A stretch of 64,000 bases of DNA from Alisma plantago-aquatica (taxonomy: Eukaryota > Streptophyta > Magnoliopsida > Alismatales > Alismataceae). A model generated the notes under the pieces. The model saw only the letters and a program-made list of their open reading frames with translations, had not been told where the DNA came from and searched no databases. A program made the position numbers and the translations under genes. Shown in pieces: positions 45,261-58,210 of this stretch (the first letter of the stretch is position 1; the number at the start of each line of letters is the position of its first letter). Where the stretch lies: NCBI GenBank assembly GCA_963693085.1, contig OY856412.1:341695457-341759456 (forward strand), read 5' to 3'.

Positions 45261-46940
45261 TAGAGATCTTGTTTGTCATGTGTCACCACCTTGGTCATCA
45301 AGTTAGAAGTATTCTTATCAGCATGAAGAAATTATCACCTTGGTCATTATGTGAGAAGAATTCTTCTTATTGTGAATCTTCTTCGGCGTCAACAACTTCT
45401 TGTCAATCCCATCACAAAGCCAATGCTATCTCACATCAATGTACTTTGTTCGTACATCATGCATTGCACTCTTGATCAAATCAATAGTACTCTAATCTAT
45501 CACAAAATATAGTCAGATCAACTTGATTCATGCCCACCTCCCCAGAAATCTCACCATCAAGAATATTTCTTTTCTTGGCTCTACTGTTGCAATGTACATT
45601 GCCTCTGTCATAGAAAGGATAATGCACTTATACGATATAGACTGCCAAGACATGGATCCCCCCATAAAAGTGAAAACATATACATAGGTAGACTTCCTAT
45701 GATCCATCTCACCTGCCATGTTAACTTCAAGGAAGCCTTTAAGAATTGGTTCATAACCACCAAACATCAAATATGTACTACTAGTGCCCCATACATATCT
45801 TAAGTTCCACTTCACCATCTCCCAATGACCTTTCCTAAGGTTTAAGAGAAACATGCTCACAACACCAATTGCATTAGCAATATCAACACAAGTACTCACC
45901 ACTGTGTACATCAAACTCCTACAAAAAAAGAAAATGGAATCGTGTTGTATCTTCATCAGTAAATGGGTATGACTTCTTACTTAGCTTGAAATGACTTGCT
46001 AGTGGAGTAATCATGACTTTGGACTAGATCATATTGAACTGCTCTAGAACCTATTCAACATATATCTATTGTGACAACCACAACTTGCGTTGCTTCCTGC
46101 CACACATGATCTACATCTCTAAAATTTGTCATGTTGCTACCAGATCCTTCATCTCAAAAGCATTGGGAATCTGTGTCTTCAGTTTCCTAATCAAACGGAC
46201 ATCCTTTCCCACAATCGTCATGTCATCTACATAAAGTAGTAGAATAGTGAACTTGTTAGTGGAAAATCTCCTAACGTAGACAAATGGATTGACACTTGTC
46301 TCAAAGTACTCGTAACTCTCAATGAAAGTAACAAACGTTTTATACCATTACCTAGAACCATGGTTCATATCGTACAAAATCTTCTTCGATATGCTAACTA
46401 TGTGTTATTTCCCCTTGACTTGGTATCCTTCTTGATGCTCCATATAGATCTCCTTTGTTAGGTCACTGTGAATAAATGGTGTCTTCACATCCACCTTATC
46501 AAGCGCTATATCTAGTTTAGAAAATGACATGGAACCAATGTAATGGAAGTCATCTTCAAAATAAGAGAAAATATCTCATTAAAATCTACCCATGGTGATT
46601 AATTAAAGCCCTTGACAACTAGTCTGGCTATGTATTTGATATCATTATTGTATCAACACACTTGTTCTTTAGTGCCCTCTAGGCCTTGGGATACTCTAAA
46701 AGCTCGTAGGTAACATTTTTGTACAAACAAGACATCCTTTTTCATCACTTGATGCCAATGTGCTCTGTTTCTATCAGTTTGTGCCTCCCAAAGGGTCTCT
46801 ACCCCCTGATCAATAAGGAAAATATCATGAGATGCCAGACTTTTGGATTAAGGATGACGAGTTCTATCAGACCTCCTCAACTACTACTTCAAGGACTCTT
46901 CCTAGTGATGATATTGCTCGCCTTGCATAAAAATCTCTAA
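45261..46940 (-). pseudogene. Copia pol remnant: reverse transcriptase and RNase H
   Basis: Read on the minus strand, the order is ETLWEAQTDRNRAHWHQVMKK (46.8 kb; the region just before RT), DKVDVKTPFIHSDLTKEIY (46.48 kb), LLLYVDDMTIVGKD (46.22 kb; here YVDD is preserved), RLIRKLKTQIPNAFEMKDL (46.17 kb), then RNase H with SLMYTVVSTCVDIANAIGVVS (45.91 kb), GEMDHRKSTYVYVFTFMGGSMSW (45.7 kb; abbreviated key residues D and KST) and DVRTKYIDVR (45.45 kb). Stops and frameshifts are frequent. LTRs belonging to it were not identified. Confidence 0.88.
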
Positions 46941-47999
46941 TTGTGAATCCAAATCACTCAATTATGCATCTCGAATAGGACCACTAGATGAGTTATAACT
47001 TCCACTAATCAAGGTGATCATGCTTCTTTTCTTTGTCATCTGAAGAATGCACCTATGATGAAGCCCTTCAATGGGTCTTCATCTTGTGTCAAATTGCCTA
47101 TTATTCACATCTAGATGTTTCATTATGCATGTTATTCCTCCAATTAATGGTTTTATAGTCAGATGCACTTATTGATACTTTTTATGTATTTCATAGGTAC
47201 TTTGACCACTACATGAGGGAATCGAGAGAAGAAGGTTCAATGTAGGGTTTTTCCAGGCTTGGACGAGTCCAAAATAAGGCCAAACCTCTCCCATGACCAA
47301 GAATAGATTGAAGCAAAAAGTTCCATGGTTTACGTGTTAAACTCCAAAATAAAAGGGATGACCCCAAAATACTTATGTTGCTAGAGAGTGGCTGATATGG
47401 ACATGCCCCAATCAAAATTTACCGATAAAAATTTTAAAAAATGGTGCATTTGGCCAAAATGACTATTTTGTAAAGAATGATTGTGTTGGGAGGTGGATAA
47501 CATGATTGTGCTACCATTCTACCCCACCTATCTTATCACTTGATCTCTCTATTTGACCCCCCAACCAAAAATATAGACCCATGTATAAGCCTTGGAGATG
47601 GCTAGTGAGTGCAAACTGATCTCCTTTTTGTACCTTTCCTATCTTTAGACAATAAATTACTTACTAATTGATAGATTTAGCACAAGTCCTCTTATCTAAC
47701 TCTTCTTGCTTAAATTCGAGTTTCACATCAATGTCACAGGCTTTTGTAGGAAAATATCCACATTCATTCAAAGCCCAAAAATCTCAAGAGTTAATGCTTC
47801 ATATCTCAAATACAAGTTCCCATTTGACTGTTTCACCTTGCTAACCGGTCGGCTCAACAACATAAGGAAAAACCTCTCCAAAACTCAAGTTGAGCAACCC
47901 TGTGACACCATTTACCACACAAAGCAAGATTACTCAAAATAAAATGGGGAATTATAACTAGTCACAACATTACCATAATATAGGGTAAACTAAAACCAC
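46941..47999. other. Unassigned, AT-rich
   Basis: The stretch next to 46,940 could be decayed integrase or linker of the Copia remnant, but no motif is clear. Confidence 0.4.
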
Positions 48000-50900
48000 T
48001 TACAATGTAATATCTTAAGTGGAAGTATTTTATAAAAAAGCCTTCAACTCAGGCTATTTGTATTCCGCATATACAAAAAGATGATACATATCATGTTCAA
48101 ATGTTGCCAAGCTCCAACTATTACTATTACAACCTATTTATATATACATCACATTTCTTAAAACTCGTGGCATAAATCCAAAATCTATGTGTCGATATAC
48201 AAACAACAAAATCTCTCTAAGGACCTGAGTGTATAGGGATGACACATAGAACTCTACCGCAAAACTTTGGCAGCATATCCAACCTCTTATGGCTCTCCTT
48301 GTTGCTCAACACTTGCACCATGAACTCGACCTCCTCATCTAGGACCACCTAAAAAGTTTTGGAAACCACCGGGTGAGACCAAACGTCCCAACGAGAGATA
48401 TAACTCTTTGCCAATGTCTATAATAAGGACAATAATGTAATAAAGTAGTTTATTAGTGCATGTAATTACTATTTGAGCAGTTTAAGTAGTTATTTTTTAG
48501 CAGTAAACATCTTATGTTTTTAAAGGAAAATGAAGAACATGTATAACTATCATAAACTAAATTGTAAAAGAAGTAAACCATGGGGTCATTCAATGCGATT
48601 CGTATTTGACTTTAAGCAATTATACTACTCGAATGCAATATAACTTTTATTATTATTATTATGCCCAGAGGATTTGAGACATACCATTCAAATCCAACCG
48701 ACCACTGCTAAGTCAAAATCAACACCATTCAAGATCAATGGAAGATTCGGACTCCATGATCACCATCAACACTACTCGGTCAGTTCAAGTCTTCAATGCA
48801 GTGACATAATAGTCAATCTGCTAAACAACAACTTATCAAAGCTATAGTCTTATAGACAACAACTCATACTCAAAGCTATGCTCCGGTAAAAGAACTAGTG
48901 TGTCTTGGTACATGGCACATAACTAGAGAAGAGGCTCACGCATGGGCATTCTATAATAAATGATATATCACCATTTCAACAATTTATGGATTCATGGAGT
49001 TATCTCCACTAGTACCCCATATATTCAACAATATGCACTCTGAGATTCTCGTAGGAGTTATTCATTTCACATCCAGCTAAATATTGACATTGAAGATGGA
49101 TCAATGGTAGAGAGCAACTACGTTATTAGGGTTTCACTTGATTATACATTCCAATTTGGATATGTTTTAATGCATCAATCAAGTTATAAGATATAAACCC
49201 TAAACAAATTCTACAAAATTAAAGGTAGATACAAATCTATAATATAAAACGTACAAGGTGAGGACCTATATCATCATCATACAACACTTGTATTACTACC
49301 TTTCACAAGGTCATTAATAATATCACATCACTATGAGATATCAATCACTCAATCACACGACTAAATGATTTCATCTCAATTTATACACAGCACACTTGCT
49401 AAGTCATTAGACTTGTTCATATAATTCCTGTACAAATGATAACACATATATCTCAACACTTCTCATAATCACCACCCTGTATTTTATAAGGTTAAACATA
49501 GCTATGTCATTTGTCTCATCTACAAAGGGTAGGGTTACATAAACATGAGAGAGAAAACACTATCAAGAAATACAAATCTTCAAGTAGAGTGAAAACATAT
49601 GTCACATTATTACATAATTAAGCATAGGGTTCATACATATCCAATTAGGGTTTCATAACATTATTCAACCACTATACCCTAATCCCATCACCTTCCACAT
49701 ATTTGAAGAGAACTAAGATTAAGCTCCATCATTATTGACTATTCATTTAAATTTACCTTATCAATTATAGATCATTAAACTATGTAGTGTCCATGTACAT
49801 AATTATGTGTATCAACATTGCTCACTCAATCATGGTGACACAACCTATAACACGTGTAGTAGGGTCTCTTGATCTACAATGCGTGCAGCAGGCATCTCAA
49901 CTTGTAACACATGCATGGTGTGTCTCGACCTACGACGCGTGCAACGTTTTGACCGCAATGCATACAGAGTCTTGATCTGGAATGCGTGCATCATCTCGAT
50001 CACATTGCATGTAGGGTGTCTCGACCCATAATGCATACAACTTGTCTCGACCGAAACACGTACAGGGTCTCATCCCGCAACTCTGTGTTAAGACCAGGAT
50101 AGTGAGTAGAAACTATCCCCTAGGGTTGTTGAGGTTGAAACAACTATCTATTCATGGTATCAACCTAAGGGAAGACCAAGGCTTGTCTTGACCATAGGTT
50201 ATCTTTATACCCAAAACCATAACAGGTTTGAACAATATCGAAATAGGTGGTTCACAAAAGGGAATACCAAGTGTCAATAGGAAGAACAACACCCTATACC
50301 AAGTGTTCATCAACCCTATATTATGGATCATAGAAGAACACAAAAGAGTTATATTTAGAGAGAGAAAATCGAGCTTATGCATATAAATAGACCAAAAACT
50401 TCTTATTAATCAAGAATAAATGAACCATAAAGAAAGTAGCAAGGTTTCGTAGATGAAGATTCAAAGGAAACACATCATTTTCCATTTATCACAAAATCGA
50501 GTAAAAGACATTTTAGGGTTTATAAGAAAAATAATCTTAGCAAGAATACCACATAAGTTAATATGGGAGTGGCAACGTTTATTAACACTCAAGTTCTTTT
50601 TTCCCTTTTGTTCTTTGTTCTACTAAGACATATTATTCCTTCTATCATTAAGAACAATTTTTTAATATGTAGAATAAAAACTTATGATCAGATCTTAATA
50701 TGCAAATAATAGATGAAGGAAAGTTATGTAACCGTCTAATTTGTAGAGAAACAAATCTCCCAAGATCTCAAGCTCCATGATCTTCAACCAAGATTCAACA
50801 CTTTGACCAAAGGATCACCTAAAAAAAGAAAGAGACACCATGTTCAAAGGCGATCTTAAGGAAAGAGAGAAAGTTGTCCCAATCCAAACCAAAGGAGAAA

Positions 50901-52022
50901 GGAGAAAGAGATGAAACTATCCTCTCAATCAGGTTTCACCATGTGAACACATAGTCTATGACCCCTTATGATGAGGAGTTCCTCTCAAGAAATACACCAT
51001 GTATGATCCACAGTCGACAACAAAGGAGGAAGAAGAAGATAGGGATTTTAAAAGACAGAAAATGGGATCAAGAGTTAACACCACTTACTAAGAGAAGGAT
51101 CTCCAAGAAATCACCACCAAAGAATTTATCTACAACCAGATCTTCAACATGTAAGGTTGATTTTCTACCCAAGCTTCAAGATCTGACCTTCTATGCCCCT
51201 GAAGCTCAAAAATTGATCATAAGGAAGAAGAAAGAGAGTAGGGCCAAAAAAAATTGTTCTCATGTGAAGAGAAGGGGTTATATACCTAAAGGAGGAGGGA
51301 AGCAAGAGATTATGAGGTGTCAAAATAATAGACTATAAAGGGACACATGCCCTTAAAAGAAATCTCATTATCTCCACTCACATGCATATTTCGAAATACT
51401 AGTGTTTATCCAACAAAAGTGTAGCAACATCTAAGTTCAACTACCACCTTGTCTCGGTTGAGACACATCTCGTGCATACTTGGTATCAAACAAAACCCTA
51501 AGCACCATATACTTGGTCGAGACACTTAACTAGAGGACAAGGTGTTTTGACCCACCCCTCTCTAGGTCATCTCGATCAAGGCCATAACATCCAAAGCATG
51601 CGTTTCATTCACTACCTTCACCAAAAGTGGTGTAGCAGTCTTAACATCAAACCGTAGAATAGTCACTCTATCAACTTAAGCAAACCCTAAAAACCCTAGA
51701 TTCACCATGAGATGTCACATCATCAACCATGATTGAAACAAGATGCCCCATTGCCTCATCTCCTTTCTCATGATGATAAAGCACAAGAAACATTCTCAAC
51801 ATGTGGAAATTTTCAAGATAACATTTACTTATGGGTAATTTGCAATCTGGTCCAAAATAAGCACATATATTACAAGATAGCTCTAACATTAACCAAGTTG
51901 GACCAAAATGAAAATATAAGCTTGCCACATGATATTAAAAGATACAAAATTTTAGATTAAGGTTTAAGCATCTCAATATAAAAAGTAATTAAAATCAGCA
52001 TAAAGCTAGGTTAGGGGTCTTA
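48000..52022 (-). repeat. LTR-like block, minus orientation (borders unproven)
   Basis: The right border reads TGTAAGACCCCTAACC on the minus strand, like long-LTR Gypsy starts. A minus-strand TATA-like GGTATATAACCC is at about 51,278-51,290. Short TCTCGACC-type words cluster upstream of it (51,450-51,580) and again at 49,845-50,075. No coding frame is convincing. I could not find a matching TSD, PBS or left border, so this is a tentative reading. Confidence 0.35.
49845..50075. repeat. Degenerate array with unit core TCTCGACC...AATGCGTGCA
   Basis: Nine variants of AYGCRTRCA occur at about 49,851, 49,879, 49,908, 49,934, 49,958, 49,981, 50,004, 50,031 and 50,055, spaced 23-29 bp. Most are preceded by a variant of TCTCGACC. 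The unit is too variable for a young satellite. Confidence 0.75.
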
Positions 52023-53505
52023 CAAGCCCATTCCAGACAACTGTTTCACTTGCCCAATGTGTTGCAATTCTGGTGCCCAGACGGCCATTTCACTCCTCAG
52101 ATCCACCCTTCAACCCACTCGGTTCAATGATCCAACCGGGCATTTAAAGCCTACCAAACGGCCACCTCAATTTTTTTCATGACGAAGCTATGGTCAAATA
52201 TCACTACCACCCCTTCTAGGGTTCTAACTCACTTCCCTTGGACCACATGTTTTCAAACTTGAGATAGTCATCTCACTTTCCAATTGATCAACTCATCTCC
52301 TAATATAGTCAATGATTGAATTAAGGAAGTTATGATTTTAGTTTTGGTCAAGAAAGTCAATGAATGCCAAAATTGGTTGTCTCACCACCGAGTCAAGCAC
52401 ATCAGCTATTGCATTGAAAACAACACATCGGTTCTATTCATTCATGCCCATACAAATTTGGGTCGATCGATTTAGACTGTGAGTCAGATGGTCGGGCCCC
52501 AAAATTAGCACATTTCAACATCCACCAGCTATTCCCTCTTCTTAACCCCCTTCAGGGTTTTCTCCCCCTCCTTCCCTACAAAAGGAGGGGGACTCCAAAG
52601 CAAAAGGAATATGTTGTTATCTAGTTTTTTTCTTCTATTCTTTAAATTATGTCTGAATAGTTTCATTCGAGAGCATGGGGCCTAACCCATTAGCCTATTT
52701 TTATTTGATGTAATTGACTCCTTGTTTAAATAAAAGAGTAATGCTTCATGTTTTTCTAATTTGATCATAGAATGAATTGATATATTTTGTGGAGTGATTG
52801 TGACCAAGGATCTCTGCAATAATGAACCCATAGTCCCTTAATTACGATTATTATCCTTCCCATCTTTGATCTTGTACTTATTCCTATGATTGTAAGATTA
52901 TATATTTGAGGGGATATTGAGACCTTAGACACTCATAAATGATGAAATCATGATCCATTTGGTGTGACTAACTGAAATCAAATTATGATATTTCTACTCA
53001 TTTAATTCATTTTCCATAGTTCATGGTGATTTGACCATATGGCCCATAAACTCAAACACCATATAAGAATCATGTGAACTTGGATGAGACCTCAGACAAG
53101 TATATGTTGGATGGAAGAATGAGGATTCATAAGTGTCAGGACCAATGAGCTCGCAGGAAGTTCCACCCTTGTGTGATTGTGCTACTAAGGACATAACCAC
53201 ATGGTCCTAATTTGGTTTTTGAGATCAAGGAGTCAGTTCTTTGAGTAAAAGCATGGTTTTTGGCAGTGATCCCCTGGACCACCAAATATTTTTATTATTT
53301 GATATTGAATTTTATTCATTTCCTTTAATTCTATTCTCAACATAAACCAAACTCTCAACAATTGGAATTTCTTTTCTTGTTTTCTTATGATCAGACTTAT
53401 ATTTCTACCATTTTCTCATCGTCTATTGGGATTCAATACCATACTACCATAAGGTTAAATTTTAGGTATTCTCCTAGTGTTTGGTGCACAAAATGAAATG
53501 CATCA
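52023..53505 (+). repeat. Probable 5' LTR of an Athila-like element (left border unknown)
   Basis: It ends ATGCATCA, followed three bases later by a degenerate Athila-type PBS, then by gag-like sequence. CCCTACAAAAGG near 52,570 could be a weak TATA region. The left border is not defined and a join with the preceding LTR-like block is only inferred. Confidence 0.45.
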
Positions 53506-53508
53506 AAT

Positions 53509-53526
53509 TGGCATCATATCCGGGGA
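53509..53526 (+). promoter_or_regulatory. Degenerate Athila-type primer-binding site
   Basis: TGGCATCATATCCGGGGA keeps the first four and last seven bases of the canonical site. Confidence 0.65.
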
Positions 53527-53939
53527 CGACATGCTTTGTTTTCTAAACTCAATCACCTATGTATATTTAGGATTCCTTCTTTTCACAATTTTAGTTTGGT
53601 TTTATAATTTTAGCCTGCTCAAAAATTTAAAACCTTGTTTCATAATCTCTTAGATTTTTTATAGATCTTAGTTCTTTTGTTTTATTTTTTAGCTATGTTA
53701 AAATCTTTTTCTTTAGTCTACTTTCATAAATTTAATCTTGTTCTGTAATCTTCTTTCTTAGATTTTCATAATTTATTTCTAACTACTGAGACCAATTATG
53801 GTAGTGTATCTCCTCCTTCTATGTTTTCATTATGACAATACTTCTTTCCTTATTTTATTTTTGTAATTTCTAGTTCCTTTTTTTGCTCCTTCTTTTATTT
53901 CCTTGAAATATTTTGTCCTCATATTCTTCTAACTCCTTT

Positions 53940-54659
53940 CTCAGGCATTGGCAGTGTATACGACACTCTCAAAGCCTTAACAACACTCCCTTCTCCTATG
54001 ATCTTGAGATCTATAGAAAATTTCACCATTAAATCAATACCATCGATTCAGGATGCATTAAGAGGAATCCCAAAATCTAACTGAAGAGGATGTAGCTACA
54101 TAGAGAGCGGTTATGGAATCACAAACCATGGTTCAATGATATGTTGAGAAATAGAAATACCTTAAGGACATTTTAATCCCTAGCAGAGCTGATCGACATC
54201 CTGTTGTTCCTCTCAAAATCACGACTCCACATTTTGATATCCATACTCAATAGATCAATCTCCTCTAAGGAAATCCATTTTTGGACAGAATGGGAGAAAA
54301 TTGTCAAGACCACCTCTGACAATTTCTAAACTTATGTGCCTTGCATAACGTCCCTAGTGTCATTGGCCATGCCACGTTCATTGTTCAAATGTTCCCTCAC
54401 TAACCAAGCCACAACTTGGTATAATACCCTGAAGGGAAATCCCAAAATTATCTGGGAAGCTCTCTAGAAAAACTTTCTTGAAAAGTACTACCCTTCATTC
54501 CTAACTCAAACCATCAGGAGACAAATCACCTGATTCACTATGGTTCCTAATGAGACATTGAGAGAATCCTAAGAGATATTCAAGGAACACATCCATCTTT
54601 TTCTACACCACAATATACCCAAGGACAAATTGATTGAGAGTTTCTATGGTGGTGTAGAC
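53940..54659 (+). pseudogene. Athila-like gag fragment, broken
   Basis: Recognisable only near the end, where the frame reads FTMVPNETLRES, EIFKEHIHLFLHHNIPKDKL and IESFYGGVD. These align in kind with the gag segment ETWERF...YPHHG...KIFYFSL of the Gypsy element at 20.8 kb. It has many stops. It is cut off at 54,659 by the LTR that follows. Confidence 0.6.
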
Positions 54660-57600
54660 TGTTATGACTGCATCTGAGCTTAATTAATAAACTAGGGTTT
54701 AACTGGATGATTACATGTTTAGCTAGATTAATCATTTCTTTAATATGATTAAGGAGGGTATCTTAATAAGCTTGCTTTTGTTTTGAATAGCTAGGTTTGA
54801 GAAGTATAAACCATAATAACCTGAAATCAGGGTTTTTTCTCAACACGCTCGTGTTGGGGTGAAACAGGTAAGGTGAGAAAAGAACAATGAAATTGGCAAT
54901 TAGAGCCTTGGTTAATATGGTCGTAGTGTGTAGCATGATTGTGTAGGGTTGACGGTGGCACGAGCATTCTTTACCACATGATCGTTTTGGAAGAATTGAT
55001 GTGCTGGACTACTTTTGTGCTCAAAATGTGATGATACCAATGTACCACAACTGTGATAGTTAGCATGGACGTTCTAAGTTCATCTTAGCATGGCCGTTCT
55101 AGGGCATTTTCTCTTCAACTGACTGTTCTATAGACTGCACTATAGCAGTACACTATTTGAATTTTAATTATATATTGGTAGCTCCAAAACAACTCAAAAT
55201 TTTTACTTGAGATCTGAAACTCAATGATAAACAACATGCTAATTTTCATAAATTTTGGAGGTAGTTTTCTTCTGAAGTAAATGATTACTGTAACATGATT
55301 ATGACATAAGAATCTACAAAAATTAGACAAAGTATAGAGAGGGGTCAGTTTGCATATCACCCAAGCACCTCAATTCTCTATTTGATTAACCTAACACATT
55401 AGGATATCTCATAATTCGTGATTCATTCTAGAGAAATGAAATTATAGAGAGAGAGGAGAGCTAGGGTTTTAAGAGGAGAAAGTAGAGGAGATGTTGACCT
55501 AGGGTTTCAGTATCCGAGATATGATGCAATCAAGTAAGTTTAGCTTCTTTGCATAGCCTTTCATGGTGAATCTTCTCTTAAAAGTCAAGATTTTGTCTAT
55601 CATCTGATTTGATTTGAAAAGATATCAAATCTCTCCTTTTTCTCTCTCTTTTTCCATAATTCTCCATTCCTAGGGTTTTTGAGTTGAAAGGAAAGAAAAT
55701 GTTGATTTGCTAGGGTTTTGATATGCATTTGATATTTGCAAAGATGTGCTGCATTTCTAAGGTGTTTTCATACCTTATGGTTGTTGTGTACTTCCTTTAA
55801 TAGTAGGCTGCATGAAATTAGATTAAATCCATATTAATCTGCAATTCCTTTGTATGCAACTACAAACCTTAAACTTCCTTTTAGTTCTAGCTTGTGCATA
55901 ATAATATGAAATGGATTATTTCTATGTTGTGATGAATTTCATATGATAAAGTCATACTATAAATGGATAAAAATCATATAAAAAGTATTTCTAAGGATAT
56001 TATCGACGTTATAAGAATATAGCAAAATCTAGTGTTTTTGACTATATCTGAAATATGTTGTATATCTGAATAAAGAAGTTTGCCAATTTGAATCTGTTTG
56101 TTTATGAATGATTGTTTCATATAAATTTGTAGTACATATGTGTTAGATACTATCTTGGATTCCATTTGATGTTATTAGTGTTTGTGTGTTATATCAGTAA
56201 CGAGGGTGAAACCCTAGATAATTGTAAAGTTGAAAGTTTGTGAATAAACATCATGAAATTCAATTGATTTGATTCATTTATCATTATAAGTTCATTTATT
56301 CAATGTTATTCTTGATGCATGATATTTCAGTGAAGAGATTGAAAACCCTAATTCAGTTTATTATAGGGTTTCCTATATATGTTGGTTGTATGTGAATTAT
56401 CGAAAATAATCTTTTATTAGTGAAAGATTATGATGCATAAAGTCCTTATGCAAGATGTGTGTTATGTGAATGAGGTGAAATAAGTTCTAAGAGTAGGATA
56501 TTCAACAAATCAAGTGTTTTAAATTCAATATTCTTCAGTGAGATAAGTGGTGTTGCATAGTTGCTTAGTTTACGATATAGATTGTTGGTAATTTAAGAAA
56601 AGGACTGTTTTTGAGGTTAAATTAAGAAATGATGATGTGATGATTGAATTGTGAATCTAAGAGTTAATTAGACATTTAGACACCCTGGATATTATAGAAT
56701 CCTTCATAGGAGGATTTCATTATGAGGAGGAAACAACTTCCCAACTGAAGGTTCCACGTAGGTCGAGGTAAGTCAGATACATCATTGTGGGGTGTGGGGG
56801 TCTAGGCTAGTGAGGCGAAAACCTTAAATGATTGGTATCCAACACCAAGCGAGGATGCATGTGGTACATGAGATATGAGTTGTGATGATCAACAAACATA
56901 TTCGGTAAGTCCACTGGTGCACAACAAGGTTGAGGGCTTTGACTCACCACCCAAGTACCCATGTTGAGAGGTGGAGTCTGAGATTCGGCCACTACCATTA
57001 TCCACTGAGAGGCAAATGTGTCGAGTCTCACTGCAGATGAGGTCTTACTTGAGACATAGACTTCAGAACATGGGCATGCTTCTAAGCCTTGTACAATAAG
57101 ATCGTATCTTTATGTGATCTTCCACATCTTGTGGTACACCTCATGTTGGTTCAGGGTATAATAAAATGAATTGAGATGAATCAAGTGGGTGCATCTATTG
57201 ATTTATTCCTTGGAATTTTATAGAGTAACTTGCTATTTGTTTGTTTCTGAATTGCCAATTTTCTTTGTGATTGATCAAGAATGTTCAGAAATCAATTTAC
57301 TCTTTGTAGCTATTTAGAATTACCTATAATAAGTATGTCTGTGAGTATCAGTTCCTCTATAGTTCATTTCTATTGTACTTTATATTCACTTTCTCAATAA
57401 TATATTTTTCAATATTAAAGTGCTTTATATTGTATCTATGAAGTACTCATTCACTGAACAAGTAGGCTCACCCTACTGACAAATTTTAGTGAAACCAACT
57501 GGATTGAAGAACGTCAATGCCAAAGTAGATCTGCCACATGAGCCAAGTTTGAATTAGCCAAGTTATGTTAGTCCTTGTAACTCTAGGTCATAGTAGAGTG

Positions 57601-57899
57601 GTAAATTGTGGTTTGTAACTTTGATTCCTTAATAATAGAATATGTATCTGATTATCATGTCGTATGTACATGGAAGCGTGAGAAATAGAATGAATGTCTG
57701 GATGTGTATCTTTGATGTCGAGATCAAATTAGAGTAATCAAGGTTTAATTCGTTAGTAAAGTTTGTTTAGGTGATTGAATGTGAGAAAACAAAGAGTTTA
57801 AAAAAAAATAAAAGTTGGGAGTGAACATTGTATTTAGTATAATTCTCAACATATGCCCTCATTTCATGATTAGTGGTAATCGTAAATGTGGGTGTAATA
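54660..57899 (+). repeat. 5' LTR, 3,240 bp, same family as the solo LTR
   Basis: Starts TGTTATGAC, ends GGGTGTAATA (CA has become TA) and is followed by a primer-binding site. It matches the solo LTR at 17,583-38,061 in order and in many long phrases but is clearly diverged. It interrupts the gag fragment on its left; the five bases before it are TAGAC. The matching 3' LTR is not in the window. Confidence 0.88.
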
Positions 57900-57902
57900 G
57901 AT

Positions 57903-57914
57903 TGGTATTAGAGC
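57903..57914 (+). promoter_or_regulatory. Primer-binding site (initiator tRNA-Met type)
   Basis: TGGTATTAGAGC, one base from the canonical TGGTATCAGAGC, three bases after the LTR. Confidence 0.8.
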
Positions 57915-58210
57915 TTAGACTAATTTTTCGATCAGGGACCATTTGGATAGAAAGTTAGAGTCATATGTCTGATAGTTAGGAGGTGATGTGTTAATAGCTC
58001 TGGGAAGTCTGAGTATTTGGATACCTTGGCCTGGTATCTAAATACTTAGGTTGAACAATATCAAGCTACTTTGTCTATCCTTTGTCGATGCCCTAGCCAG
58101 GTTTGCAGAGGGAGGATGAACTAGAGACAAACCCTAAAGATATTAGGGGTAGAAGACAAGAAAGTAATGAAAGAATAAGAGCATCAAGACATAATGTGAT
58201 ATAACTTTTG
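57915..58210 (+). other. Start of the internal region of the long-LTR element
   Basis: Short leader, possibly with the beginning of gag after an ATG near 57,966, but stops follow at once. Homology to any known gag is not evident. Confidence 0.4.

Noticed and set aside
47778..52030. AAGCCC words as a target duplication for the LTR-like block at 48-52 kb
   Set aside because: The left occurrence is not followed by TG or any LTR-like start, so the match is probably chance.
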